A model generated the notes under the pieces. It worked only from the letters and a program-made list of their open reading frames with translations, did not search any database and was not told the DNA's origin. A stretch of 64,000 nt of DNA. Origin: an uncultured SAR202 cluster bacterium. Lineage in GTDB: Bacteria > Chloroflexota > Dehalococcoidia > Lucifugimonadales > Lucifugimonadaceae. Positions 55,282 to 63,512 of this stretch are shown one piece after another. The position numbers were made by a program, and so were the translations under genes. The stretch covers positions 1 to 64,000 of the forward strand of contig CACNIC010000004.1 of assembly GCA_902620405.1 (NCBI GenBank), given 5' to 3'. Positions within the stretch are counted from its first letter, which is position 1; each line of letters opens with the position of its first letter.

Positions 55282-56649
55282 TTATGCTCCCCATGGGATA
55301 ATTTGTTCTTTTAATTTCTTGTATCCATCTAAAAATCCTGGTCTTTCACCAGAATAAATTTCATCAAATTTATTTAAAGCATGGTCTAGCCATGAACGAA
55401 GTTCTTTATTCTCAGGGTTTGCATCGATGTATGCATCTCTAATTAAAACAAAATGGATTCTTGGATCATAAGGTTGCTTAGTTCCTCCAACCCATTCATC
55501 TCCATCTAATAATCTAAGTAGCATTGCATCAGCTGAGCCCAATGTCTGCTCATGAATTGGTGGGCCCTCCATTCTATACATTACAGATGTCATATCTCTC
55601 CCATTTCCTGTTGTATATCCCATCTTGTTCCATAGATTATTTGTATCAACATTATTACCTAGTTCTTTTGCAACCATTCCTGAATAAGTTCTTAGGGGAT
55701 CAGATATGTCTGCAAGAAGGTCAGTAAGCCTGTCTCCGTCTAGATCGGTAGAAAGTACAATAGTATCTTGCTTATTTATAAGATCCCAAACTAAAAGTCC
55801 ATAATTTGTATCTGCTATGTGTTGTTCTATTTTTCCAGACCAATTTTCCATTCCATCTTTAAAATCAGGTGGCAATAATTTAATTATTTTTTCGATACTT
55901 TCTCTGTGTTCCTCATATGGATCAACTGCATATTTTCTACCAATTTCAAACTTTGTATCTTTTATTAACCAAGAATGAATCCCGGCATTTATTCCATCTT
56001 CCATTGCTTGAGTAGGTTTCATTGCAATTCTACCGATTGAACCGCTTTCGTTAACCATTTTTAAAAATAGTCTGTTCGCATAAGCCATTTGCACCCCAGG
56101 TGAGTTCATTTCTGAATGAATTACACCCGAATCGTCTACATTAAATTTAGGTTTATTTTGAGAATAGGGAAGACAAGGCATACTTCTTACTACTGTTATA
56201 GGTCCGTAAGGCCTTACATTACAATAAACTCCAGCCTGCGTTCTTAAATGAGCGTTTCCAGATTTTCCCATCACAACAACTTTGTTGCCATTACCATCAT
56301 TTACATATGCATCACCTGCAGTAGACCATTTAATTGAAGTTGCAGGAATATTTCCAAACCAAGCCAATGCCTCTAGTTTTGTGTCATGCCTGAATTGTGA
56401 CCACATAGGAACCGCATAAAAAGGTAGCCCTAAAATATCAACCGCAGCAATTGTTCCAAGTAGGGCATACGCATCAGTAAGTGAGTGAGCTATAGGATTA
56501 ATAATCCCGTCATGATTTCCACCTTCCCATACTACTGCTTCAGGATACCCATTGGGCTTAATATCTGAATCTCGGTATAAATTAGATAACTCTTCAAATA
56601 AATTTCCGCCATCTGCTTCTGTCTTTGCTATTTTGAGCAAGTCAATCAT
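55282..56649 (-). CDS. Unrecognised 455-residue protein in a central-carbon gene run
   Basis: A long, soluble protein without signal peptide or membrane helix. It contains polar and aromatic stretches such as EAVVWEGGNHDGIINP near the N terminus, VMGKSGNAHLRTQAGVYCNVRPYGP near residue 128, DLDGDRLTDLLADISDPLRTYSG near 305 and RMEGPPIHEQTLGSADAML near 358. The acidic DLDGD and the HD/RT residues could be metal or phosphate ligands, but I can name no family. It sits between mdh and the acyl-CoA carboxylase beta gene, with gaps of 15 and 17 bases, so it is probably co-expressed with them. Composition matches its neighbours. Confidence 0.75.
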   Translation of the reverse strand: MIDLLKIAKTEADGGNLFEELSNLYRDSDIKPNGYPEAVVWEGGNHDGIINPIAHSLTDAYALLGTIAAVDILGLPFYAVPMWSQFRHDTKLEALAWFGNIPATSIKWSTAGDAYVNDGNGNKVVVMGKSGNAHLRTQAGVYCNVRPYGPITVVRSMPCLPYSQNKPKFNVDDSGVIHSEMNSPGVQMAYANRLFLKMVNESGSIGRIAMKPTQAMEDGINAGIHSWLIKDTKFEIGRKYAVDPYEEHRESIEKIIKLLPPDFKDGMENWSGKIEQHIADTNYGLLVWDLINKQDTIVLSTDLDGDRLTDLLADISDPLRTYSGMVAKELGNNVDTNNLWNKMGYTTGNGRDMTSVMYRMEGPPIHEQTLGSADAMLLRLLDGDEWVGGTKQPYDPRIHFVLIRDAYIDANPENKELRSWLDHALNKFDEIYSGERPGFLDGYKKLKEQIIPWGA

Positions 56650-56666
56650 TTAGTTATCCTTTCAAT

Positions 56667-58262
56667 TTAAAGAGGAATATTTCCGTGTTTTTTTGGAATA
56701 TTTTGATCTGTTTTATTTTCAAGCATATTTAGGCTTTTCAGAATTAAATCTCTTGTTTCAGAAGGTTTGATAACGTCATCTAAAAATCCTTTTTCTGCTG
56801 CAACAAATGGGTTAGCGAATTTATCTCTATAGTTTTGAAGAAGTTCTGCTTTTTTCTCATCTTTATTTTCAGCAGCAGCAATTTCTTTTCTACCAATTAT
56901 ATTTACTGCACCTTCTGGTCCCATTACTGCTAGCTCTGCTGATGGCCATGCAACGTTTATATCTGCTCTTAACTCCTTCGAACCCATAACAATATATGCA
57001 CCACCATAAGCTTTTCTTAAAATAACAGTAATTTTAGGAACTGTAGCTTCAACAAATGCGTAAAGAAGTTTCGCACCATGCCTAATAATTCCTCCATATT
57101 CTTGTATAGTGCCAGGCATGAAACCAGGTACATCAACTAATGTAACTATTGGAATATTAAATGCATCACAGAACCTAACAAACCTGGCAGCTTTTGAAGA
57201 GGCATTGATATCTAATACTCCAGCCATATGATCAGGTTGATTTGCAACAATACCTACTGTCCTTCCATTAAATTTAGAAAATCCAACAACTATATTTTTG
57301 GCATATTCACTTTGAACTTCGATAAATGAATTTGTATCAATAATAGTTTCTATAACTTCAAAAACATCGTAACTTTGATTTGGATTTTCGGGAATTAATT
57401 TATTCAAATCTTCTTGATTTACAGTTTCGACAGAACTATCTGATGCTTTCATATCAACATTATTAGCTGGAAGTGTATCGATAAGCTTTCTTACGCTTTC
57501 AAAACAATCTTCTTCGCTTTCTGATGCAAAATGAGCAACACCACTTTTACTTGCATGTGTAGTCGCTCCTCCAAGGTCTTCGTGACTTACTTCTTCACCA
57601 GTAACTGCTTTAACAACTTCTGGACCAGTTATATACATCTGGCCAACACCCTCAACCATAAAAATAAAATCTGTTAGTGCAGGGGAGTAAACCGCACCAC
57701 CAGCAGAAGGCCCTACAACAACTGTGATTTGAGGAATAACACCTGAGGCCATAGTATTTCTTTTAAAAATTTCTCCATAACCAGAAAGAGAATCAACACC
57801 TTCCTGAATTCTTGCCCCACCAGAATCATTAATTCCAACAATAGGACATCCTGTTTTAATAGCAAGATCAAAAACTTTACATATTTTATTAGAAGCAACT
57901 TTAGAGAGCGATCCTCCAAGAACCGTAAAGTCTTGAGAAAAAGCAAACACTTGCTGGCCGTTTACTGTTCCGTATCCAACAACAACTGAATCTCCATCAA
58001 TTCTTGATTTATCGAGACCAAAATCATTTGAAAAATGCTTTACGTATGGATCAATTTCAGTAAACTCGCCATTATCAAATAATAATGACAATCTTTCTCT
58101 AGCAAGTTTTTTACCTTTTGATTTTTGAGATTCTTGTCTTTCTTTGCCACCACCAAACTTGGTATTGGCTCTTCTCTCTTCTAAATTTTTAATTTTAGAA
58201 GCAATATCTTTAGGCGAATTTTCTTCAGAATTTGTATTTTTCGAATCTTTACTCATTTTCAA
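56667..58262 (-). CDS. Acyl-CoA carboxylase carboxyltransferase (beta) subunit, PccB-like
   Basis: A 531-residue carboxyltransferase that moves CO2 from biotin to propionyl- or acetyl-CoA. The crotonase-like CoA site contains GINDSGGARIQEGVDSLSGYG and the oxyanion-hole glycines GPSAGGAVY. The second half has DVPGFMPGTIQEYGGIIRHGAKLLYA, and RKAYGGAYIVMGSK. The biotin carboxylase/BCCP subunit is not in the window. In this lineage it could serve propionate assimilation or malonyl-CoA supply. The upstream intergenic gap to divergent folP is 91 bases and should hold both promoters. Confidence 0.92.
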   Translation of the reverse strand: MKMSKDSKNTNSEENSPKDIASKIKNLEERRANTKFGGGKERQESQKSKGKKLARERLSLLFDNGEFTEIDPYVKHFSNDFGLDKSRIDGDSVVVGYGTVNGQQVFAFSQDFTVLGGSLSKVASNKICKVFDLAIKTGCPIVGINDSGGARIQEGVDSLSGYGEIFKRNTMASGVIPQITVVVGPSAGGAVYSPALTDFIFMVEGVGQMYITGPEVVKAVTGEEVSHEDLGGATTHASKSGVAHFASESEEDCFESVRKLIDTLPANNVDMKASDSSVETVNQEDLNKLIPENPNQSYDVFEVIETIIDTNSFIEVQSEYAKNIVVGFSKFNGRTVGIVANQPDHMAGVLDINASSKAARFVRFCDAFNIPIVTLVDVPGFMPGTIQEYGGIIRHGAKLLYAFVEATVPKITVILRKAYGGAYIVMGSKELRADINVAWPSAELAVMGPEGAVNIIGRKEIAAAENKDEKKAELLQNYRDKFANPFVAAEKGFLDDVIKPSETRDLILKSLNMLENKTDQNIPKKHGNIPL

Positions 58263-58353
58263 AAGTAAATGCTATATCACTATACAATTTCTATCAAATA
58301 AAATTTGTTATAAATTAAATATTAATAATTTATAAATTAAAAGATTTTGAATA

Positions 58354-59154
58354 GTGAAATTAAACTTATTTAACAAAAATATTGTTATGGGCATTCTTAA
58401 TGCTACTGATGACTCATTTTCTGGCGATGGAGTTGGGAATAACATTGATAAGGCATTGCAATTAGCAAAAGGGTTTGTAGATGCTGGAGTTGATATTGTT
58501 GATGTTGGCGGTGAATCTACTAGGCCAAAAAGCATTTATGAAGGAGTAAATGAGGTAACATCTGATGAGGAATTATCAAAAGTAATTCCAATAATTGATG
58601 CAATTAGATCAAATTTTGATGTAACCATTAGTATTGATTCAAGAAAATCTGATGTAGCTAAAGAAGCAATTAAACATGGTGCAAATATAATTAATGATAT
58701 TTCTATGCTTAGTTACGATGAAAATATGATCGATTTATTAAAAAAAACGGATAACCATTACATTCTTACTCATAATAAAAAAATCAATTCTGGCAAAGTC
58801 ATTGATCAGGTTGTAAATGATATTAATAAAACGATTAATAATCTTGAAAAAGAAGGCATTGATAGAAAAAGAATAGTTATTGACCCAGGGTTTGGCTTTA
58901 ATAAATCTATTGAGCAGAATATAGAGCTTCATAATGATTTTGGAAGTGAAAAATTTAATAATTTTCCAATATTAATTGGGACATCAAAAAAATCTTTTCT
59001 TGGTGAAATTTCAAATAATAAAGACATTGATTCTCGTACAGAAATTTCTATAGCTTCTGCCTTAGATTTAAAAAATAAGGGTGCAAATATATTTAGGATG
59101 CACGATGCAATTTTATTTAAAAAAATAATAAGTTATTTAGATTTACTAAAATAA
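58354..59154 (+). CDS. folP: Dihydropteroate synthase
   Basis: A 266-residue folate-pathway enzyme that joins p-aminobenzoate to dihydropterin pyrophosphate. TIM-barrel motifs are MGILNATDDSF (the usual text is MGILNVTPDSF, so Val and Pro are changed), DVGGESTRP, DPGFGFNKS and GTSKKSFLG. The start is GTG at 58354. The TAA shares a base with the folK start (TAATG), so the two are one operon. The sulfonamide target loop is present. Confidence 0.92.
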   Translation: MKLNLFNKNIVMGILNATDDSFSGDGVGNNIDKALQLAKGFVDAGVDIVDVGGESTRPKSIYEGVNEVTSDEELSKVIPIIDAIRSNFDVTISIDSRKSDVAKEAIKHGANIINDISMLSYDENMIDLLKKTDNHYILTHNKKINSGKVIDQVVNDINKTINNLEKEGIDRKRIVIDPGFGFNKSIEQNIELHNDFGSEKFNNFPILIGTSKKSFLGEISNNKDIDSRTEISIASALDLKNKGANIFRMHDAILFKKIISYLDLLK

Positions 59155-59645
59155 TGGAAACTATTGTTATTTCGTTAGGCTCAAATTTAGGCAATAGAGA
59201 ATTGTATTTAAATTCATCAATAAGACATTTATCAAAGAAACTTAAACATATTTATTGCTCATCAACATACGAATCTGAAGGCATAGGTGTCTTTAATCAC
59301 CCAAGTTATCTTAATAGAGTAATTTATTGCAAAACAAATTTATCATTTACGTCTCTTCTAAATTACACAAAGAAAATTGAAAAGATTATTGGTAGAAAGA
59401 GTAAAAATGACCTCTCTCCAAGGGTTATTGATATTGATATTATTTTTTATGGAGAAAGAAAAGTTCATAGGAAAAATTTAATATTACCCCATATTAATTT
59501 TGCTATGAGACCATTTGTAGTGGTCCCAATTAATGAGTTGGATAAAAAGATGAAAAGGAAATTAACAAAGAAATTTAAAAATTTTTTAATTCATACAAAT
59601 ATTTCAAGCAAGTTATCAGGCAATATTGTTCAAAAGGTCAGCTAA
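59154..59645 (+). CDS. folK: 2-amino-4-hydroxy-6-hydroxymethyldihydropteridine pyrophosphokinase
   Basis: A 163-residue kinase that activates the pterin used by folP. It opens with SLGSNLGNRELYLN and contains the catalytic DIDIIFYGERKVH and LPHINFAMRPFVVVPINEL. It is co-translated with folP. It overlaps the convergent membrane-protein gene by 30 bases. Confidence 0.93.
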   Translation: METIVISLGSNLGNRELYLNSSIRHLSKKLKHIYCSSTYESEGIGVFNHPSYLNRVIYCKTNLSFTSLLNYTKKIEKIIGRKSKNDLSPRVIDIDIIFYGERKVHRKNLILPHINFAMRPFVVVPINELDKKMKRKLTKKFKNFLIHTNISSKLSGNIVQKVS

Positions 59646-60053
59646 AAGGAAAATTAAAACACCCCATATTGAGAATGAGTTATAACCCAAGACCCATTCT
59701 TTAAGCCTTGATCCGTATTTAGGATAACCAGTATTTCTAAACTGCCATATCCTAAATAATATTCCAATACTAATTAATATTTTTACACCAAGTATTATTG
59801 CGTAATTTATATCAGTTTGAACAAGAGATAATTTTTGAATAGTCATTATTATTCCTGTTAAAAAAATTAAAATCATTGAGCCATTTACAATTTCCCTTAA
59901 AGTAGATGAAATAATTATAAATACTTTGTTTGAGTTATCTAGAATTTTAAAGTCATCATTTAAGGTAATTCCTATCATAAACACGCACCCTCCTAGCCAT
60001 ATTGAAGCAGATATTGAGTGAAATAAATTTACTATGAAAATCAGTATATCCAT
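59616..60053 (-). CDS. CopD-like four-helix membrane protein
   Basis: A 145-residue membrane protein with about four helices. LFHSISASIWLGGCVFMIG near the N terminus resembles the CopD-domain pattern with an early histidine and WLGG. It directly follows the thioredoxin-like lipoprotein gene (start one base after its stop). This pairing could mean copper or haem-related electron transport. The similarity is weak, so unknown-function membrane protein is an equal reading. Confidence 0.55.
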   Translation of the reverse strand: MDILIFIVNLFHSISASIWLGGCVFMIGITLNDDFKILDNSNKVFIIISSTLREIVNGSMILIFLTGIIMTIQKLSLVQTDINYAIILGVKILISIGILFRIWQFRNTGYPKYGSRLKEWVLGYNSFSIWGVLIFLLADLLNNIA

Positions 60054-60554
60054 TTAATTATTTATTTTTTTAAGTTGTTCAATAAGGTTTTCTTCATCAA
60101 GATATCCAGTCCATTTTTTTGAAAGTTTATGATTTTTATCGAAGAAAAGAGTTGTTGGAAATCCTAAAACATTAAAATCATTAACTAAATCACCATTTTC
60201 ATCATAAATATTTTGGTATTTGATATTAAATTTATCAATTAATCTTATTGAGTCTTCTTTTTTATCAACTAAAGAATTATGAACAATTCCTAAAAATTTA
60301 ACTTTATATTCATCTTGATTATCAAATTTAACTAATGTTGGTAATTCCTTTGCGCATGGAGGGCATGATGGATACCAAAAATTAATTACTATTGGAGTTC
60401 CTATAAATTCTTCTGAATTAAATTCACCGCCATTAATTAGTTCAGCTTTAATTGGTAGAAAACTATCATCTGGTCCAGAACAGCTTGCAGTAAATAAAAT
60501 AAATATAAATAAAAGCTTAAAGTTAAAAACTTTTAAGCATTTTCGAAATTTCAT
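60054..60554 (-). CDS. TlpA/ResA-type thioredoxin lipoprotein
   Basis: A 166-residue exported thiol-disulfide oxidoreductase. The lipobox is FTASC (Cys25). The redox motif CPPC lies in FWYPSCPPCAKELPTLVKF, typical of TlpA/ResA proteins that reduce cytochrome-c haem-site or CuA-site cysteines. The start is ATG 60554, giving MKFRKC and a good signal; ATG 60566 would add four residues. It overlaps the end of the upstream glyS gene by about 32 bases, and no internal start avoids this. Confidence 0.86.
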   Translation of the reverse strand: MKFRKCLKVFNFKLLFIFILFTASCSGPDDSFLPIKAELINGGEFNSEEFIGTPIVINFWYPSCPPCAKELPTLVKFDNQDEYKVKFLGIVHNSLVDKKEDSIRLIDKFNIKYQNIYDENGDLVNDFNVLGFPTTLFFDKNHKLSKKWTGYLDEENLIEQLKKINN

Positions 60555-61830
60555 TTTTAATATCATCTATTTTGACTCTTATCTGGTCCATTGTGTCTCT
60601 ATGTCTAAGTGTAACGCAGTTATCAGTTTCAACAGTATCAAAATCTATTGTTAAGCAAATTGGTGTACCAATTTCGTCTTGCCTTCTATATCTTTTGCCA
60701 ATACTTTGGGTGTTATCAAACTGCGCCCTAAACTCACTTTTAAGACTCTTGTATATTTCCTCACTAGTTTCAGCTAATTTTTCATTTTTACTTAGGGGCA
60801 AAATAGCTACTTGTACTGGAGATATTTGCGGTTTAAATCTAAGTACAGTTCTTTTATCTCCATCAACTTCTTCTTCCCTATATGCATCACATAAAATAGC
60901 TAGAACGGTTCTATCTGCTCCCATGGCTGGTTCTATAACGTAAGGAATATATCTTTCTTTAGTGCTTTCGTCGAAATAACTTAAGTCTTTTCCGCTCTTT
61001 TCTGAATGACTTTTTAAATCGTGATCACTTCTATTATTTATAGTCTCAAGTTCACCCCAGCCCCAAGGAAAATTATATTCAATATCTAATGCTGCTTTTG
61101 CATAATGCGGTTTTTCATCATCAGTATGAGCTCTTTTTCTCAGTTTATCTTCACTTAAACCTATATTAATGAACCACTCTTTACTAAAATTTATCCAGTA
61201 TTCGAACCATTCATCTGCCTTGTCAGGTTCACAAAAAAACTCCATCTCCATTTGTTCAAATTCTCTTGTTCTAAAAATAAAATTCCCCGGAGTTATTTCA
61301 TTTCTAAATGATTTACCAATTTGCCCAATTCCAAAGGGAATTTTTTTTCGTGTTGAGGTCATCACATTCTCAAAATTAACAAATATTCCTTGAGCAGTTT
61401 CTGGTCTTAAATATATTTCAGAGCCCTCTTTTTTAACTGGTCCCATATGAGTTTGAAACATTAAATTAAATTGTTTGGATTCAGTTAAATCGCATTCACT
61501 TTTACTTAAAGGGCAATTTCTTTCTTCAATTTGATCTTCTCTGAATCTATTGTGGCATGCTTTGCATTCTACTAATGGATCAGTAAAGCCGGATATATGG
61601 CCACTTGCTTCCCATACACTTGGGTGCATCAAAATTGCAGAATCAATTCCTTCAATATCTTCTCTTTCTTGAATCATGTGGTGCCACCACATTTCTTTTA
61701 CTCTTCTCTTTAATTCAATTCCTAGTGGTCCAAAATCCCAGACACTTCTTAATCCACCGTAAACTTCACTTCCTTGGAAAATAAATCCCCTTCTTTTAGT
61801 TAAAGAAACTATTTGATCTAAAGTTGGCAA
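60523..61830 (-). CDS. glyS: Glycyl-tRNA synthetase (dimeric, archaeal/eukaryote-like type)
   Basis: A class II synthetase of 435 residues that charges tRNA-Gly. It has motif 1/2 features (LKRRVKEMWWHHMIQ, FRNEITPGNFIFRTREFEQMEMEFF) and motif 3 near VIEPAMGADRTVLAIL. A zinc-binding insertion with CKACHN...CPLSKSEC is visible. It is the alpha2 form found in actinobacteria, Thermus and archaea, not the alpha2beta2 form. The start is TTG at 61830, with GAGGTG 5 bases upstream; the longer reading from 61911 would add 27 hydrophobic residues. Gene symbol follows the one-gene naming. Confidence 0.94.
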   Translation of the reverse strand: MPTLDQIVSLTKRRGFIFQGSEVYGGLRSVWDFGPLGIELKRRVKEMWWHHMIQEREDIEGIDSAILMHPSVWEASGHISGFTDPLVECKACHNRFREDQIEERNCPLSKSECDLTESKQFNLMFQTHMGPVKKEGSEIYLRPETAQGIFVNFENVMTSTRKKIPFGIGQIGKSFRNEITPGNFIFRTREFEQMEMEFFCEPDKADEWFEYWINFSKEWFINIGLSEDKLRKRAHTDDEKPHYAKAALDIEYNFPWGWGELETINNRSDHDLKSHSEKSGKDLSYFDESTKERYIPYVIEPAMGADRTVLAILCDAYREEEVDGDKRTVLRFKPQISPVQVAILPLSKNEKLAETSEEIYKSLKSEFRAQFDNTQSIGKRYRRQDEIGTPICLTIDFDTVETDNCVTLRHRDTMDQIRVKIDDIKNEISKMLKSF

Positions 61831-61900
61831 ATCAGCACCTCGTTTATGTATTATATAAATAATAAATATTAAGTTTACACATAAATAGTTTAAAAAAGCA

Positions 61901-62668
61901 TTGAATTCCAATCAATTAAGAGAAAAAATTAGAAATAATCAATTTAATGAGCCCACTTGTGGCTACGCAAAAGGTTTTATTCAAACAAATCTTGTAATAA
62001 TTGAAACTAAATATGCCGATGATTTTAATAAGTTTTGTGATAGTAATCCTAAGCCTTGCCCAATTGTAGAAAGGCTTGAAGGTGGCTCTTTTAATCCAAA
62101 TTCTGCAAAAAATTCAGACTTGAGAACCGATATTGTTCTTTACAGGAAGTTTATTAATGGGGATTTTGATTGTGAATTAAATAATTTAACTGATGAATTA
62201 TCTTCCGAATTCACTGCATTCCTTCTTGGTTGCAGTTTTTCTTTTGAAAATGCATTAACCGACTCGGGTATTTATCTTCCTCATTTTGAAAAAAAAGGAA
62301 ATGTAGCTATGTATTCTACATCTTTAAATACAAGGCCTTCTAAATATTTTTCAGGACCTTTGGTAGTTTCAATGAGATGGATACCTGAAGATAAAGTGGA
62401 TCAAGCAGTTAAAATAACCGAAAAATATAAAAAAAACCATGGTGGACCAATCCATATAGGTGATCCGTCTAAAATCGGAATAAATTCAATTGAATCACCT
62501 GATTTTGGAGAATATTGGAGTCCATTAAATAAAAATGACGTACCTGTATTTTGGGCTTGTGGTGTAACACCTCAATTATCACTTCAGAAGTCAAAATTAC
62601 CATTAGTTTATACACATTCACCAGGATATATGTTTGTTACTGACCTAAAAGAAAATGAATACTCATAG
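61901..62668 (+). CDS. DUF1445-family protein (first half of a split D-glutamate cyclase pair)
   Basis: A 255-residue protein resembling the bacterial DUF1445/putative hydro-lyase family: CGYAKGFIQTNLVI, FCDSNPKPCPIVERLEGG, LRTDIVLYRKF, FLLGCSFSFENALTDSG and GPLVVSMRWIP are all present. In the mammalian D-glutamate cyclase DGLUCY, a DUF1445-like domain is fused to a DUF4392 domain. The next gene here matches DUF4392. It starts with TTG, 70 bases from the divergent glyS start, and overlaps the next gene by 14 bases. Catalytic duty of this domain alone is uncertain. Confidence 0.87.
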   Translation: MNSNQLREKIRNNQFNEPTCGYAKGFIQTNLVIIETKYADDFNKFCDSNPKPCPIVERLEGGSFNPNSAKNSDLRTDIVLYRKFINGDFDCELNNLTDELSSEFTAFLLGCSFSFENALTDSGIYLPHFEKKGNVAMYSTSLNTRPSKYFSGPLVVSMRWIPEDKVDQAVKITEKYKKNHGGPIHIGDPSKIGINSIESPDFGEYWSPLNKNDVPVFWACGVTPQLSLQKSKLPLVYTHSPGYMFVTDLKENEYS

Positions 62669-63512
62669 ATCAATAGAAAAAATAGTATTGCAGAACGATA
62701 CTAGAAATATTTCAAGTTTAGAAATTTTTTTAAAACCAAACTTTATAAATTCAGCTGCAAAAATAATTCTTAAGAATAAAGGAACAGTCTTTATAACTAC
62801 AGGTTTTTATATTGTTTATGCTAAAGCTTCCGAGACCGATGGCCCACCAGGCGCAATAGCTCTAGGTAATGCGTTAAAAAAAATAGGCTATAAAGTTGTA
62901 TACATAACTGATAAATGGTCTCTTGAAATATTAAAAGGTATGACTAATGACTTAATCATCGATTTTCCAGTTAATGATCATGAAAATTCAAAAGAGTTTG
63001 CTATTAATTTAATAAATGAACTAAAACCTTCAGTATCAATAAGTATTGAAAGGGCTTCATTAATGGAAGATGGGACTTATAGGAATTGGAAAAACCAAAA
63101 TATATCCGAGTATAATGCGAAACTAGATTATATTTTCAGTAACACTTCAAATACTATTGGAATAGGAGATGGCGGAAATGAAATTGGTATGGGGAACCTA
63201 TTTAATGAAATAAAAAAAACGGATGGCCTTCCTGATAAACCTGCAGTAACAAAGGTTGATGAGCTTATTGTTTCAAGTTGCTCAAATTGGGGAGCTTTTG
63301 GATTAATATGTTCAATCTCAGAAATTAAGTCAATTAATTTATTGCCAAGCCTTGATGACGCCAAAAATTTGATAAAAAAAAGCGTTGATCTTGGCGCAGT
63401 TGAAGGTTTAACCGGTGAAAAAAAGTATGCCGTCGATGGAAGAGATCTTGATGAAGATTCAATTTGCCTCAACAATCTTCATGAATATTTGAAAAATAAA
63501 TCTATTCTTTAA
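62655..63512 (+). CDS. DUF4392-family D-glutamate cyclase-like protein
   Basis: A 285-residue protein matching the C-terminal DUF4392 domain of D-glutamate cyclase. It shows VFITTGFYIVYAKASETDGPPGAIALGNAL near residue 51, SIERASLMEDGTYRNW near 134, GIGDGGNEIGMGN near 169 and EGLTGEKKYAVDG near 253. D-glutamate cyclase turns D-glutamate into 5-oxo-D-proline, allowing removal of D-glutamate from cell-wall debris. It is translationally coupled to the DUF1445 gene by a 14-base overlap. The 3' end overlaps the convergent MFS gene by 11 bases. Confidence 0.88.
   Translation: MNTHRSIEKIVLQNDTRNISSLEIFLKPNFINSAAKIILKNKGTVFITTGFYIVYAKASETDGPPGAIALGNALKKIGYKVVYITDKWSLEILKGMTNDLIIDFPVNDHENSKEFAINLINELKPSVSISIERASLMEDGTYRNWKNQNISEYNAKLDYIFSNTSNTIGIGDGGNEIGMGNLFNEIKKTDGLPDKPAVTKVDELIVSSCSNWGAFGLICSISEIKSINLLPSLDDAKNLIKKSVDLGAVEGLTGEKKYAVDGRDLDEDSICLNNLHEYLKNKSIL

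Noticed and set aside
60572-60943. A 123-residue plus-strand ORF inside glyS
   Set aside because: It is antisense to motif 3 of glycyl-tRNA synthetase and Ser/Leu-rich. There is no support for translation.
61831-61911. A 27-residue hydrophobic extension of glycyl-tRNA synthetase
   Set aside because: It would give a membrane-like N terminus to a cytosolic enzyme and overlap the divergent gene. TTG at 61830 has GAGGTG upstream and a normal family start.
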